64,000 nt of DNA from positions 760,501 to 824,500 of the forward strand of contig CAWUHX010000151.1 in NCBI GenBank assembly GCA_963922205.1, given 5' to 3'. Source of the stretch: Romanomermis culicivorax. Taxonomy: Eukaryota > Nematoda > Enoplea > Mermithida > Mermithidae. The notes under the pieces are model-generated. The model had not been told where the DNA came from. It saw nothing but the letters and a program-made list of their open reading frames with translations, and searched no databases. This document shows, in pieces, positions 1-13,256 of the stretch. Positions within the stretch are counted from its first letter, which is position 1, and every line of letters starts with the position of its first letter. A program made the position numbers and the translations under genes.

Positions 1-640
1 GAAAAATTTTCGGCGCTGCGCGCCGAACACATTACTCTAGTCTAGTCATATTAATCTTTTCATTTTCTCTCCAAAAATCAGAAAATTGGGTTTTAAATGC
101 CTGAAACCGACGCGGGCCGAATGAAATACAAGGAAACTAGTTTGCCATATGTTTTCCGATAAATTTAAGCAAATTTATCGATTTTAGAGTGAGCGACCAA
201 AAATTATCTGTGCAACCGAAATTTGTCCCCAAGTTGCACATTGCAAGCTGGCCTGTGCAAAAAAAACCCTGGGTCCGACCAGTTCGGGGGGGGGGGTCGA
301 AAATTTTCCCAAAAAAGGCACTTTTTCCAATTTTTCTAATTTCCCCAAGTTAGGGCGGGTTGGGTATGGGGTTAACCAAGTTGGGGGGTCCCCCCGACCC
401 ACCCTAATTACAGCTATGTTTGAAAGATATTGCCGGTTGCAGTGGCTCCTACAGGACCAGCGTTTTTTGTGCACGGACATTTGTGGTAATTGGCACAAGA
501 GGCGCCCATGGCACAAATTTTTTTCTGCCAGAAACATACTGAAAACTGCGGAAATGTTTTAGGCCAAAAGTTTGATAAAAATATATTTAATCAAAGCTAC
601 GTTTAAATTTAACGCATTAATTTTTTGTATAAATCTTGCC
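1..640. repeat. R1 dispersed repeat copy with poly-G insertion
   Basis: The stretch opens with a GC-rich hairpin (about 10-25) next to AAATTTTC. It continues with text closely matching 51020-51220 and, inverted, 53570-53720: a block around 'gtgagcgaccaaaa', then a block around 'ccaagttgcacattgcaa'. From about 455 it matches the inverse of 54610-54680. Between these lies a 12-G run (286-297) and a G/C-rich segment to about 420 ending 'attacagctatg', like the ends of the small elements near 47.4 kb. No gene is supported here. R1 is a name used only in this annotation. Confidence 0.7.
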
Positions 641-1021
641 CTACCTAATCCGAATATGACTGAACAGATAATATTCAGAATTTCTTCTGATTCATCAGTA
701 TTGACAGCCTATAAAGTTTGCTGCAACGATACTAATACACTGTTCGAAGAGACATATAAAGTTTGCTGTTCATTCGCGCTCGGGTCAAATATACGAGTAA
801 TTAATATTATATAAGGTAAAGACCAAAGTGTGGTAACTTTGGCCAAAATCGAGTCGATCTGACATCTCCAACGTATAACATGTTATACAAGGGGAATTCG
901 TAAAAATGTTTCATGGCACTGTTATGTCAAAAATGTCAGACAAATCGATTAAACACATTCTTTGATTAGTAGCATGCAGATTTGACTTACTGTAGATCAT
1001 TGAAAAGCGCACACGGGTAAA

Positions 1022-1142
1022 TTACAGATGGCGGTGGCCACCGAATTTACCCTACCTTTAAAATTTTCCTTAGGCTTAGGCTTAGGGCTGTTTCGGCGTG
1101 GCCACGGCCAAATGGTTCGGCGTGGCCACCGCCATCTGTAAA
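1022..1142. repeat. Small inverted-repeat element with a TTAGGC-type tract in its loop
   Basis: The two ends are inverted copies: 'ttacagatggcggtggccac' on the left and its near-exact reverse complement on the right. The loop carries about three TTAGGC-like units (1070-1087), the repeat unit of nematode telomeres, and a second partial arm around 'cgtggccacggcc'. It is probably a tiny palindromic element or MITE. No clear target duplication could be fixed. Confidence 0.6.
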
Positions 1143-2859
1143 AACTCCGAGCACACTTTGTGACCACCATGGTGGTCGTCACCATTATAATTTTTGTTCA
1201 GGTTACTTTTTCGTCAAATAGAATGGCTATCTCTCATCACAAGTAGACCGCAACAAAACAAATATTGGATATGAGGTACCTTTGCTGTCACAAAATTTCA
1301 GCTGAAAATGATGAATTTCATCAACATCTTTCATTTGACATATAAATCTCAAAAAATGGACTGCTGCAACAGAAGTTTTGTGCTCTAGAAAAAATTTCGC
1401 GTTACTGTAGGCTACAATTTCTAATGGATTCGCACCTTTCCAGACAATCTTTGGCCAGTTCTATTCATTTTATTACAAGTTTTGTACAACATGGATTGAT
1501 GAAATTATACTTTTCTGATGCAAAATTTTGTTTTGCGTTTGAGTAAACCTTTGTTGCGCTTTAGTTTTCAGTTGTTCTTGATGAATCCGTCGACGACTGA
1601 CAATAATCCAGATTGCGTTTCAACTTACGTGACTTATTCGCATAAAAATCGAACCTACCCCATTTTTATCTAACCACGTCTGTAAGATAAGGAAAAGTGA
1701 TCGAGAAAACAGTTTAAAATTTAAAACGAAGTGGAATGTAGCAAGGATTCAAATATTTCTATAGAATTGGTCAGGAAGTTTATTACTTTCAATTTATTTT
1801 CGGTTAGGAATTTTTTCCTTAGTAAAGATTGATTTTAAGCTGTCTTTAATTGTTAAGAAAACTGAGTCGAATCGGAAGTTGCGTAAACTTTTGGTCTACA
1901 AATTGTAACAACAATTTTCAATTTTTCTATTTTATCAAACACGAAAAATACGAATTTCGGTTCCCAATACCACCGAATAAACAGGAAGTTCATAATTTCT
2001 ATCCATTTATCAGTCACTAACAAACTATAAGTTTGTTGTAAAGATATAAATATATAAATATTCGAAGAGAATTCGATCTTGTTCGAGGCAAAGAAAACTA
2101 AGTAAATTTGCGTTTTCAGCTTCTGGAGTTCCCAAAAAAATTTTGCGTTTTTATTTCCTAGGGTGCCTAAAAATCAAGAAGAACAAGTTTGCGATCAGCC
2201 AAAAAAATTGTGCCAATTGCCACATAGGCTCAAAATTTTGCGCCATTCCGAATTTTTTTGTGCTAAAAACCATATCGTGGTTTTTTGGTTGGGGATGTCT
2301 TCAATTGCTCAAAACGGAGCGCCGAAAAAATTGTTCTCCTCCCAACTCAATACGCTAGAACGTCCAAAAATCATTCTTTCTAACACATATTCCATTATTT
2401 AAAAGGTTTGATTCCAGCCTAAATGATGTTCGGATTTGAGAAATGAATGGTTGTTTTCAATGAGCTGAACATCTAAAAATTAGCGTGAAGCCGACGATGT
2501 TTAATCAATTTTTTGCGTTTTAATTCTCCTCAACATTTATTTCCTATAGATAAAAGATAAATTTTTTTAGCCAAAAGAATCATTTTCCATTGAAAGCATG
2601 CAATTAAAATTCAAACATCGGATAAGATGAGAGACCAAAGATTAGGATTTCTCAATCCGAAAAATTTCTGTCACAATTTTTTAATCGTTTGCCAAAAACA
2701 AAAATTTTATGTTCATAAGATTCAAAATTTTAAAAGACCATAAAAAATTTTGCGAAAAAAATCGAAGAAAAATCTTAATTTCCGTCGAATACAGAACAAA
2801 AACATAAACTGATCAAACAACTAGATGAGACATTCCAGGTGGTAACAGCTACCGGCTCT
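1143..2859. other. Intergenic AT-rich DNA, no gene seen
   Basis: Reading frames here are short and lack any recognisable domain, and no exon chain with conserved protein could be built on either strand. No repeat structure stands out apart from AT-rich runs. Confidence 0.6.
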
Positions 2860-3650
2860 TATTTAGTAAGTGAGGTAGACCTGCTAACGGTCGCGCCTGA
2901 GCTAGATTATAGCAAACAATGATCATTGTAATCATTACCTTCGCAAAGCGCCGGAATTTTTGAGCTTTGGACCTTTTGAAATGCACCTTTCCGATTTATA
3001 AGTCCCAAAGGTCTCAATTTTTTCCGAATTTCCAAAAACACTGATTTGGTGAAAAAACAGTTAACCGAATTGGGCATACTTGTATTTGTTGAGGGTGGGG
3101 GAAGGAACCTCAACTCGACCAGACCAATCACCCAAATGTGGGGACTTTCCTCCCCTAACTCGGAAAAATTGGGAATAGCAAAGGGTAGTATTTTTGGCCT
3201 ATTTTGGGAAAAATTTCGAAGGATTTTTATTCGACTTTTCTGGGGACCCCCAGGAATCTTTTAAAATCGAGTACTCCCACCCTACGAATTGGTAGTTAAC
3301 ACTCTTCCCCAACTGACCGGAGGTCCTACAGGTTATGAAATCGAAGGGAGACCCCTTCCAACCCGCTCGAACCCACTACCCAATTACCTCAACTCGAAAA
3401 AAAAGATCCGTTTTTGCACATGTGTTAGAAATACCTGTAAGTTCTCTGGTCGTTGGAAGAGTTCCCATTTTTCCCAAAATCTTAAAGAGTCTCCAAAAAA
3501 GCCGAAAATTTCGAAAATTTTCCCAAAAAATGCCATTTTTGCCCAATTCTCTGGAGTTAGTGAGAGTCCCAACATTTGGGTACTAGTTTCGACCGAGCTG
3601 GAGGGCTCCCCTAGGTCCCCTTATTACAGGTATGCTATTCGTGACGTGCG
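2860..3650. repeat. R3 hairpin-type repeat copy followed by G/C-run elements
   Basis: About 2868-3010 matches the R3 family seen at 25370-25500, 25600-25740 and, inverted, at 45760-45900 and 48990-49160. The shared order is 'gtagac', a 'gcgcctgagct' block, an 'atgat..att' block, a GCGCC hairpin and 'tttggacc...atgcacc'. From about 3050 to 3650 follow segments with 'ggtgggggaa', 'ccccaactgaccggaggtcctacagg' in pieces and 'attacaggtatg', which resemble the ends of the small hAT-like element at 47205-47429. No gene is supported here. Confidence 0.6.
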
Positions 3651-4070
3651 CGAGAAAAGGCAAAAAATTGAGATTCGTGAGAACGAAATTATAATAAAAT
3701 TGCAGCGCAGTGAAATTTGAGAAATGATTTTGTTAGCGTTTTGGCTCAAGGTGTAGCATCATACATCATGACACAAAGTTGTTTTCAGATCAGAATCACT
3801 GCATACGTGCTCAAAGAATCCTATTTATTTCGAATAGTAATAGTAATCATTTTATTCGTTAAAAATATATTACGAAAAATAATTAGAAAAATGTACAGTA
3901 AAAGACGTGAGTAGGCTAGTAAATAGTGCGCAAGACTACACCCCTTTGAGGAATTTTTTCGAATCAATTCCTTTAATTTTTCCTAGAAATGTCTTCACAA
4001 CGGAAAACATAACTGTTTTCTTAAAATGACACATAATTATGATTCCCATGCCCAACAATCCGCTCGAAGC
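3651..4070. other. Upstream region of the DCAF5-like gene, nothing specific seen
   Basis: This is AT-rich non-coding sequence directly before the first gene. It may hold the promoter or 5' UTR, but no TATA box, initiator or other motif could be assigned with confidence. Confidence 0.4.
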
Positions 4071-4086
4071 TTTGATTTCATTCCAG
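4071..4086 (+). promoter_or_regulatory. Candidate splice or trans-splice acceptor before the first ATG
   Basis: A pyrimidine-rich stretch ending in 'attccag' lies 13 bp before the ATG of the DCAF5-like gene. It could close an intron in the 5' UTR or, if the organism is a nematode, accept a spliced leader. Only transcript data can tell these apart. Confidence 0.4.
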
Positions 4087-4099
4087 TTCCATCATCAAA

Positions 4100-7000
4100 A
4101 TGAAATCTTACTATTATCGCGATAACTGTCTCAGCGCCGTGAAATTATTGTCCGATCGACAAATTGCCTACACCGTTAGCCGCCGTCGTCGCCGTATTGC
4201 CGTCGATCGTCATTTGGCCGACGGAATTTACGCCGTCGCGAAGTCATTGTACCACAAAACTATCCAAGGTCATTATGGATGCGTCAACGCTTTAGAGTTT
4301 AGCTACGGCAACGAAGAATTTTTGGCGTCCGGTAAAAATTTCTGAAAGAAATTAATCAGAAGGTGGAAAAGCTTGAAAAACTTCATTCTTCATATTTGCG
4401 GATAATTTCTTTCCGAAACTACAATTTTCGGATTTTGTAGGCAGCGACGATCGTCGAGTTTTAGTGTGGCGATCAGCCGATTTAGTTTTGGGTTCGACGT
4501 CCCCGAAAAATTTCAAAATGAAAAGCGAACATAATTCAAATATTTTTTGCTTGGCGTTTACGATCGATAACGGAACGTTGCTTTCGGCCGGTGAGGTTCT
4601 TCGCCGGAAGTTCAATTTTCTCGAAGGCATTATATGTACACTTTTTAAGGCAACGATTCTCAGGTCATAGTCCATTGTTTGAAAACCGGCCAACCGAAAG
4701 ACGTTTACATTTTAGAAGATTCCGTTTACGCTTTGTCCTGCCACCCGGAGTGTCCCAATATTTTTTCTACGGCGTCTGAGGATGGAAAATTGACCGTTTT
4801 CGATTTACGAGCGCCGAAAACGGCTGATCGTAAAGCTTTTCTGTTATTTTTTTAGTCAATTTTTAGTAATTTTCGTTGTTCTTTAGCTTGTATAATGGCA
4901 AAATCGCATTGTTCTTATCAGTCGGTGATGTTTAATCCGGTCGAGAGCATTTTTTTATTGAGTACTAACGAAAAAGAAGGCATCAATTTGTGGGATACTC
5001 GTAGACCGCGAAAGTAAGATTCTTGTAATCAAATTTCGTGTTTTGATTGAAAAATTTTGATTACATCAATTTAGGGGTGAGATAAAAAATACGTTTCTAT
5101 GGAAAATTTACGCTAAATAAACTGAAAGTTTACCAGAGAAGTGAACAATCATAAAGTTCGGATAAAAAGTTTTATCTGTACTACAAAATACCATGTATCG
5201 CTTGTTCGTTCCTTTTAAATTCAGATTATTTTTTCAAAATCAACTGTAAGTGAATGAGTGGATTTATGCTCAAAAGTCCTGGTGATCCAACATTTGCATT
5301 AATTCCATGATATTCGATTATTTCCCAGCTGCATTTTGATTGAAACGCCTGTTTACAAAAATCATTTGCCAAATTTTTCTCAAATTTCGAGGTAATTTTT
5401 TGATATACGGGTGGAGGAAAGTTATATTCAAAATACAAAATCATTTATGGTTTTAAAAACGGCCTTCTTAAAAGCCCTACCCAGAGTAACGAGTGCTTTT
5501 TTCCGCGTTTAATAACAAGAATGGTTTCACCACCTAAAGTTTCATGCATGTTCGAATTTCTCGTATTGGCTTGCGTTTTTTGACAGACTCCAGAAAGATC
5601 TTGGGAAAAAAACATTACTGGAGAGTCATGATTATCAAAAGCAGATTGTTGTTCAGAAATCAAATGTTTACTGTTCAGTCCGTTCAGTTTTTACCTTTAG
5701 TAAATCATTTTTAAAGTAAGCTGCATACATACTTTTAGTCGGGTCGGTTTTCTGGACCATCCTGTCTGTCCTCTGTCGTCTGATTATTGTAGAATTTAGA
5801 ATTGATTTTACAAGAATCTATCTTGTTTAGGCCGTGAGAAATCAGTTTAGATAATCGTTTTAGTTTTTCCATGACTGGATTCCTGTCGATAGGTTTTCTT
5901 GAATTGTTTTTTAAATCAGAGTGCCGAAATTAATTGCTTTTTCATTTTGAAAACTTCTGAATATCTTCCCGGAATCATTTGGAAACCACCGGACTTGATT
6001 CCACGTCTTGAATTTTTCCAGTAATTATTCAGTGATAACTTTCAAATATTCTCACATTTTGAGAATGTTAGACTGAATACATCAATAACCAAACACAAAA
6101 CTTCTTGTTAATATGATATCTTGAATCGTTCGCTTTTTTAGTGAAATTAAAAAAAATTGAACATAGCCCTTGGATTCAATCTGAAAAATTTTAAAGCAAA
6201 GAAAATTTTTGTTGGGAGAGTTTCGCATTTTCTTTCAACCCGTCAAGTTAGTGTAAGTGTCCTCAATCTTAAAGACCTCTCCTGGTTTACGATAATGTCC
6301 GAGGCACCAAATCGGCGATGTGTGCTCGTTGGAACAATCGCGGGAATTTGATTTTAGCGCTCCGTAGGCGGCAACTTCCTTCTTTATATTCCGTAAGTCT
6401 AGCTAACTTTTTTAAATATCTGCAAATTTGCAGATGCTATAAAACAGTGTCGATTCTTTCCAAGATCGGGCAGTCGAAACCCGTAGCTTTTTTCGACGAC
6501 GCGGGTTATTTCAACGCTTGTACGCTAAAAAGTTGCACCTTTGGCGGGCCGGACGACAAATACGTGATGACCGGTTCAGATAATTTCGACTGTTACGTCT
6601 GGCCCGTGCCCGATTTGGAAAAGTCGTCGCCCGGCCAGCCTCGTAATTACCTTCGATTTTATTTTCTGCAAATAAAACACGCTAAAGCTCGAAATTTTAA
6701 TTAAATTTGTTTTAAGCAAAAATGATTTTAGGTTTTTCGAGCGCACATAATGGAGAAAATATGATCACTATGCGATTAAAATTAGTAACTGTGAATGATA
6801 GCTAATTAAACAATACATCATGCAGGTAAAAAGCAATCATTTTTATGCGAATCGATAATCTCGTTTATTTTCGGTCGGCATCCAAAGGAAGAAGCGAAAT
6901 CCAAAAATTTGAACCGTTCAGCATATCCTTATTGGAAGATTGAAAAAAGACTGAAATTATAAATTTTAAAAAGTCAAACTAATTGAACGTTCAGTTGGAG

Positions 7001-10000
7001 AGTCAAATTAAAGTGTTAAAGATTGGAAAATTCGAAAGAATTGACTAAAGCTTCGATCAAGAATCGTGGAAATTACTTTAAACTTGATTTAAATTTAATT
7101 TTTCTCACGAAAAATTGAAATTATTAGTTAATTTAGCTTTTTCATGAAAAGAATATACATATTTTTAACATGAAATTGAGTTTTGAACCTATAAAATTTT
7201 GTTACAAAATTTTGCTTGCTACCTCCTGAAAATTTTTGGAGCTGCTGTTGGTTATCGTAGAATAAAAGAATTTGTATGGAAAAGTCCTTTGCTGAATACG
7301 TACCCTCAATATACTACTCGTACATTATCAAATTTTGAACCTCGCATCGCGGCATTCTTACCCTCTGAAATTTTGTTTTACCTCATTATGACGGCTTCGT
7401 TTTGAGTTGAAAATAGATTCGTTCGGAATTTTTTGAGGTTGCAGAAATTTCTTGCTCAAGTGTAAAAGAAAATGTTTGTGTGAATGTTCTGAAAATTTGG
7501 TGAATTTCGCATGCTGCTGCTTAGTCGTTCAAGAGTTGGGAAAGCTGGAAAGATGCTAATTTTTTGTTCGTTCTTCATAATTTTTCTCCGACAAAATTCA
7601 AGTAATTCCACAACATTGATTCTTCAGTGAGTTGTTTTTTCATCGGTTTTTAATTCTCAAAAATCTGGAAAAATTTAAGGATAATTAGGTAAGATTCAGA
7701 AAATTAACCGTTAATCCATTTTTTGCGTTATGCAATCCCAATTTTTTTATTTTTCAACATTCTCAAATTCCCAGCTCAAATCGTTGAACAACCCCTAACC
7801 TTAATCGGTCATCGATCGATCGTCAATCAAGTCCGCTACAGCCACGCTAATCATCTTTTGGCTTCGAGCGGCGTAGAAAAAGTCATCAAATTATGGAGCC
7901 CTTTCCCACTGGTTGACGGTCGCGGCGCTGTAATTTTGGATACTAACGACTCAAAATCTCCGATGACGACGGCGGCACAATTTTCGCCCAAACGACAATT
8001 GTATAGCGAAACGGATTTTGATCGATACGTTACGTTGCGCGGGGATTTAACGCCGGCTTTCGAAACGGCGGAAAGTTCGGCGGCAAATGAAAATCATGAT
8101 CCCGAAATAACGAATATGGCTGAAGATCCGGGAATGTTGGCGTTTTTTGATAGTATTGTTAGGGTGAGTGACGATTTTTCAGAATTTAAGATGCAAAAAT
8201 CTGTCGGTTTTTAGTTGATAAATTCAGAAGTATAAAAAATTCATTTCGATCGCTGAATCCATAAAAGTGATATAATCATCATTTTTTCTCTTATCTTATT
8301 ACACAGCTAAAACCTCCAAAAATTGATATTTTGAAAGATTGCAAAACAATGGATGTAATTTTTTTAGCATTGACATTTTGGAAGATCAAAAACCCAAGTC
8401 ATTTCAGCTCGATATTCAGAGAAAAATTTAAGAAGGCGAGTTACCGCTGAAAAATTTTCAATAATTGGAAAGCGGAAATTCGTACATATATTAAGAGTTC
8501 TTCAATACTGACTCGAAAATTTCTCGTTTGAAAATCGATTAAGTAAAATTTATTTTTGAAGTAAATTTATAGTCTGTTTTTTAGATCCTTATCAGCAATG
8601 AAATTTCAAAGCAAATACTGCTTCATATTCCTTTTATAAAGCTGTGAAATTTAACTTCAAGAATTCCTCAAATTAAAAACTCATTTTTGATCATTTTTAA
8701 TTCAAAATTATTCTCGATTGAAAAATTCTACAGTAAATGCTTCATCTAGACGACTTTCCTGTTGATAATTCATTTTGGCTGTTTTTCAATTCAAAATCAG
8801 AGAAACTGGTTTGACGGATTAGTGATGAAAATTCTTTTTAATCAAGGATCTTGTGGTGAGTGAAACATAAGATAGAAGTTTTTCAAAAATATTTGCATAC
8901 AAATTGATTTTTCAGTTAGAAATTTACCAGAATTGAGTCGATTTTGATTATTTGTCGAAAATATGAATTTTTAACATGATTCCTATAGCTGTGAGATTGG
9001 AGGGAGCGCGAGAATCACATTTTAGTCATTATAACAGTCGGTCCTCCAAATTTTTAATCTGTTGATTTTTTTTTCTTTATTTCTGCATGTTTTGAGATTA
9101 TTTTTTTCGAATCATGGTTCATGACTATGATATTTCATTTATCAGGCGTATTTTTCTGAAATAATTAATTGAAGAAGTTTCATGATCATATTACGGTATT
9201 ATGCATAGAATTCTGGCAAGAATCACTAACATTTGATTTTTTCTCTATTTTTTAGATGGAAATGACCGGCGTGATCGGCGATCGAGAATTAAGCCGATTT
9301 TCTTTATTGGACAGCGATTCCGAAGAATCAAACGATGATAGAAATTTAATTGCCACTGGACAGGTAATTTCTGTTTAATACGGATTTGATTAATCACTGA
9401 ATAATTGTAATAGATTTTTTTAACTTTTCGGTTATAGAGTTAAACGTCTTTCTCTAACGATCAGTCACATTATTGTGAAAAAGTTACTTTAGAAAGCACG
9501 GAAAAAAATTTTTATCTTGATTATTGTTGTCTCTCCGTTTAAAAATTTTTCGCTTTCATCGCTCTTTGTGTGAGGAAAATTTCTTATTTTTCGCTCTACT
9601 TTTCACTTTTATGTTGTTTTTTTACTCCGTATATTTTTTTCCTTTTATTATCTTGTCTCACTGCTGTTATCAATTTTTATATTCGGCCGTTTATCTTTTC
9701 CTTTTTTCTATTTTTATTTTCCGAGTTTCCGCTTCTGGAGCACTTTTTTTCATTTTGTACAAGGCTACATGTAAAACATGTACAATATACATGTACAAAG
9801 ATGGTCGAAAAAATCTTTGTATAGAAATAAATTATGTGCGCTGAATGAAAATATTGAAAATTTTGCCGTTTTAGACTAAACTTAGTTATTCCGAAGTAAA
9901 ATTTATTGCATTTGTATTAATGTCCATTATTTCATCGTCATCAATCCAAACGCTATTCTGATAAATTTTTGATTTTCATACTTCACTCACTCGAAACTGC

Positions 10001-11851
10001 AGTTGCTTTCTGATTTTTGATCAAAATCTTACAAAGTTCGTAGTCTACCTGCTTCTACGCTTGAATATGCAGTTGCTGTCCAAGATCAAGTTCATTATTG
10101 ACCATAATTACAAATAGAATACATTGAAATATTACAGTGATACTGATTACCTTTTTCTGTAAACATCAAATTTTGGAGTCGAAAAGGTGCATTTTCCTTC
10201 AAAATTATGTGCTGCCTTACTTTTCAAATCATTGGTGGTTTTAAAACTTCGATTTCATTATCGAATATTTCTTAGACTGTTTCAAGTTAATCTCTGTCTT
10301 TGATAGAGCTATTGATTTTTACTCAACAGTTGATGGTCGAAGTACAGTCTATTCACTGCGGTTTCTCAAACTCACTGCAGAATGTCTTGAACAGGGAACA
10401 TGTTTTTGTACTGTTTGTAGGAGCATATGATGAATAAAACCGTTAGGCAGTGTACGCTTGATGTTCAGCAAACGGAACCTCTTTGTCGGACATCAGCATT
10501 ATCATTTTTTGCTTGAATTTCCGAATTTAGAGTTTTCGAGCGCCATTTAGAAAGATGTTTTCTGTTCATGTTTTAATTAAATATAATGCAATCTTGGTAT
10601 CAATAGCCTGTAGATCCTTTTCTTCAGTTCCTACCTGATCATTTATTTTTTTTCATTTATACTTTTAACTAGTCATTCACTAATCAACTAATTCACTGGA
10701 AAATCTATGCATCCGACTGTAGCGATCGTTGAACAAGAAAATGATTGAAAAAAAACAAAGAAAAAACAGGACAAACATGTATAAGAGAAAATGATGAAGA
10801 AATGAAAACGACCTACAAATTGATTTCAACTTTAAGAAAAAGCTATTAGGTCTTTTTCACAGTCATCAATACATTCAACTTCGTCTTAAACGTCAAAATC
10901 ATCAATTTTTAGATTGTTAGATTAGTAAAATATTAAAATTTTTCGGCGCTACTCTCCGAGAAACCTTATATGTAGATAAAAACTATTTTGTTAGCACGGA
11001 CGGTTTTGGGCCGGTCATTTGCGCTTGTACATTTGGGAGTAGTACAAAAAACAGTGGTACTGTAGACCGGCGCATATCATAGGAGAATTTTTTGAGAATG
11101 TCAGTTCTACTTTCTATAACCTAAAAATGCGCGTTCTGACGAAAATATTTTGTATGGAAACAAAAACGTTCGCCTCGTATGAATAAAAAACAATGTTCTG
11201 GGATGTTTTTCACATTTTCTGTTTTGTTTTAATTCTGATGATTTTTATTTCTAACCCAGTTTTGCATCTTTGGCAGCTTCTACGTCATTTCATCACAGTA
11301 ATCCAAAACTGTCGATTTTGAAATTTCGTGTGAGAACGTAATCCCGAGTTGTATTTTTTGAACTTTCGTGTGATGTTTAAAATATCCTATAGAATAAAAT
11401 GAATCTAATTTCATATTAATAGTATCGTAACGAAGTCGTAAGTTCCGTGAGTTCTTCGTCGTCGGTATCGTCGCTAGGCGTCCCGGGCGGCGACGACAAT
11501 CCAAATTTGATCGCCGCGATCGTCGGAGATCGCCAGTCGGTCGTTTTGAGCTACGGTACGACGTTCCAAGATGCAGGGCAGTCGCCGAGCACTAGTAGCG
11601 GCGGCAACGCCGCCGAAAGCGACGTCGGTCGACGATGGGCTAAAATGCGCGACGAAATTTTACGAAACGGCCAACAAGAAGAATTGGCCAGAAACAACGA
11701 ACAACAAAATTCTGAAGAAATGACGGCGGCGACAGTGACATTCAGAGTCGGTATCAAAAGATCGCGAAATTTTAGACGTCATGCGTCATCATCGTCGTCG
11801 TCAGACGACGACGAAAATAATCGGCTAGTGAGAGAACGGTCGGACGCCTGA
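4100..11851 (+). CDS. DCAF5: DCAF5-like WD40 protein, CUL4-DDB1 substrate receptor
   Basis: Nine exons: 4100-4331, 4441-4590, 4650-4829, 4887-5013, 6275-6392, 6465-6642, 7775-8163, 9256-9363 and 11423-11851. They give 636 aa with all phases consistent. DCAF5 recruits substrates to the CUL4-DDB1-ROC1 ubiquitin ligase; in vertebrates these include misassembled chromatin complexes. A WD40 propeller starts near residue 57 (GHYGCVNALEF). Stretches close to vertebrate DCAF5 are EHNSNIFCLAF, SVMFNPVE, ILALRRRQLPSLY, GYFNACTLKSC, GHRSIVNQVR and AFFDSIVR. NLWDTRRP (WDxR at 223-226) is the usual DDB1-contact motif. The tail beyond residue 458 is low-complexity, with a serine run then acidic residues, and is shorter than in the roughly 940-aa human protein. 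Oddities: an Arg-rich N-terminus (about 28-33) and three introns ending in AAG. Identity is firm; exon 9 is the least certain joint. Confidence 0.93.
5014..6274 (+). other. DCAF5 intron 4, no internal gene
   Basis: This 1.26 kb intron opens with gtaaga and ends in tcttaaag. No domain-bearing reading frame and no clear repeat were seen inside. Confidence 0.6.
6643..7774 (+). other. DCAF5 intron 6, no internal gene
   Basis: This 1.13 kb AT-rich intron runs from gtaatt to attcccag. Nothing recognisable lies inside. Confidence 0.6.
8164..9255 (+). other. DCAF5 intron 7, no internal gene
   Basis: This 1.09 kb AT-rich intron runs from gtgagt to attttttag. Nothing recognisable lies inside. Confidence 0.6.
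9364..11422 (+). other. DCAF5 intron 8 with a T-rich block and a GC hairpin
   Basis: About 9520-9740 is strongly T-rich on the sense strand, which creates hydrophobic reading frames that are not genes. A GCGC hairpin beside AAATTTTT lies at about 10937-10961. A G/C-richer patch follows at 10998-11035. The intron closes with 'attaatag' before the last exon. Confidence 0.55.
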
Positions 11852-12867
11852 GACTGTATTTAAATAGATTTTTTGTTATTATATACCGTAGTTTATTTTT
11901 ATGACGAGCATGATTTATAAAACACAGTGCTTGCTCACATAAACATGCCGCGAGCTGGTCTTTGTTGTCGGTTTTTCCTATAAACATTTTCCTACAGTAT
12001 ACAGTCTTTATATTAACGACTTGAATAAGTTTTGAGACGAAGGTTACAGTTTCCATGGTACATTAGTTGAATTGGTCAACTATTTCCAAAGGAACATTGT
12101 AAGATCAAAATTTTCTTCGTTCAATAATCTGAGCCTGCTTATATGCTCTTCTTTTTACTCGGCTATTTCTCGGTGAGTATAATTTTTCTGACTACAGTAA
12201 TCCTCCGTGAGCAAGGTATCGGCAAATTGTTTCAAATAGTGGAAGGCAAAAATTGTTTTTATTCTATTGTGATCTGTGTATACTGATATTACATGATTTT
12301 TCGTACGCAGTACAGTAATAGCGACATTAAAAAATTCCTAAGCGGAAATCATGACCGCTAAAGCTGCACTTATCGATGCAATGATAGAAAATTCGAAATT
12401 TTGAGTATGTTCGCCCTCAACTCCATTCACGTTCAATTGGCTGACCGCGTGACCGGACATTAGAGCGCCGGGAAAGACAACAGAGCGTAGGGACATCATT
12501 GTAGCGCATCTGTTGTTTCGAAAAAAAGTTTAACCAACGTTCCATGATCTGAACGCGAATTTTAGATTTTTTTTGAACATGAAAAAAGAATATTAAGCAA
12601 GCAGCTTTATTTAAAAGGCTGACAAAGTTTTCAAAGGTGTACGTATGTATGATTCTATGCATGTCTATGATTCTGGATTAAAAAAAATAGGATACAGGAA
12701 AAAGTAAGAAAAAAATGGGAAAACATATTCCATAGTGGAAAAATGCATTGACCTGAACTTCTTCAGAGACACGAAAAATAGAAAGAAAGCATTTTTGGAC
12801 TGAAATGTAGTTATCTTTCACATCATTTCATTTTCGGCTTTTTTATTTCGCTATGATTTAATTTTTA
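11852..12867. other. Intergenic region between DCAF5-like and polycystin genes
   Basis: No gene and no domain-bearing frame was found. It should contain the DCAF5 3' UTR, but a canonical poly(A) signal close to the stop codon was not recognised. Confidence 0.5.
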
Positions 12868-12967
12868 TGTGCTCTATTGTCCTGCGCTCTACTGTTACTG
12901 TGCTCAACTGTTCATGCTCTATCGTCCTGCGCTCTAATGTCCTTGCGCTCTATTGCGCCTATGCGGA
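12868..12967. repeat. 15-bp minisatellite, block 1
   Basis: This is a degenerate tandem array of the unit 'gctctattgtcctgc', alternating 'attgtcctgcgctct' and 'aatgtcc' forms. The same unit returns at 13257-13422 after about 290 bp of unrelated AT-rich DNA, so the array was probably split by an insertion or by local duplication. Confidence 0.8.
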
Positions 12968-13256
12968 GGGTGGAATTTTTTTTTACAATTATTATTTTTG
13001 TTATTTGCATCGACATACAAACGATTTTTTTTCTTTTCTTTTTTTCTTAAAATTTTTTCTAAAAGAACGAAACGAAAAAGGAGCGAAACAATGGGGCCAC
13101 TAACAAAAAAATAAAAATGATAGATAAAAGATAGAGGAAAAAATTCGAAAAAACTTAATTTTGGCTTCAGTTTTTAATTAGGTTTTGCAGATTTCTAATA
13201 ATTTGCGTTTAACCATTATCTTGATAATTTTAATTTTTAACATGGATTCAGAACGG

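Noticed and set aside
4352..4693. Minus-strand frame of 113 codons opposite DCAF5 exons 2-3
   Set aside because: It is the antisense shadow of conserved DCAF5 exons and includes intron sequence.
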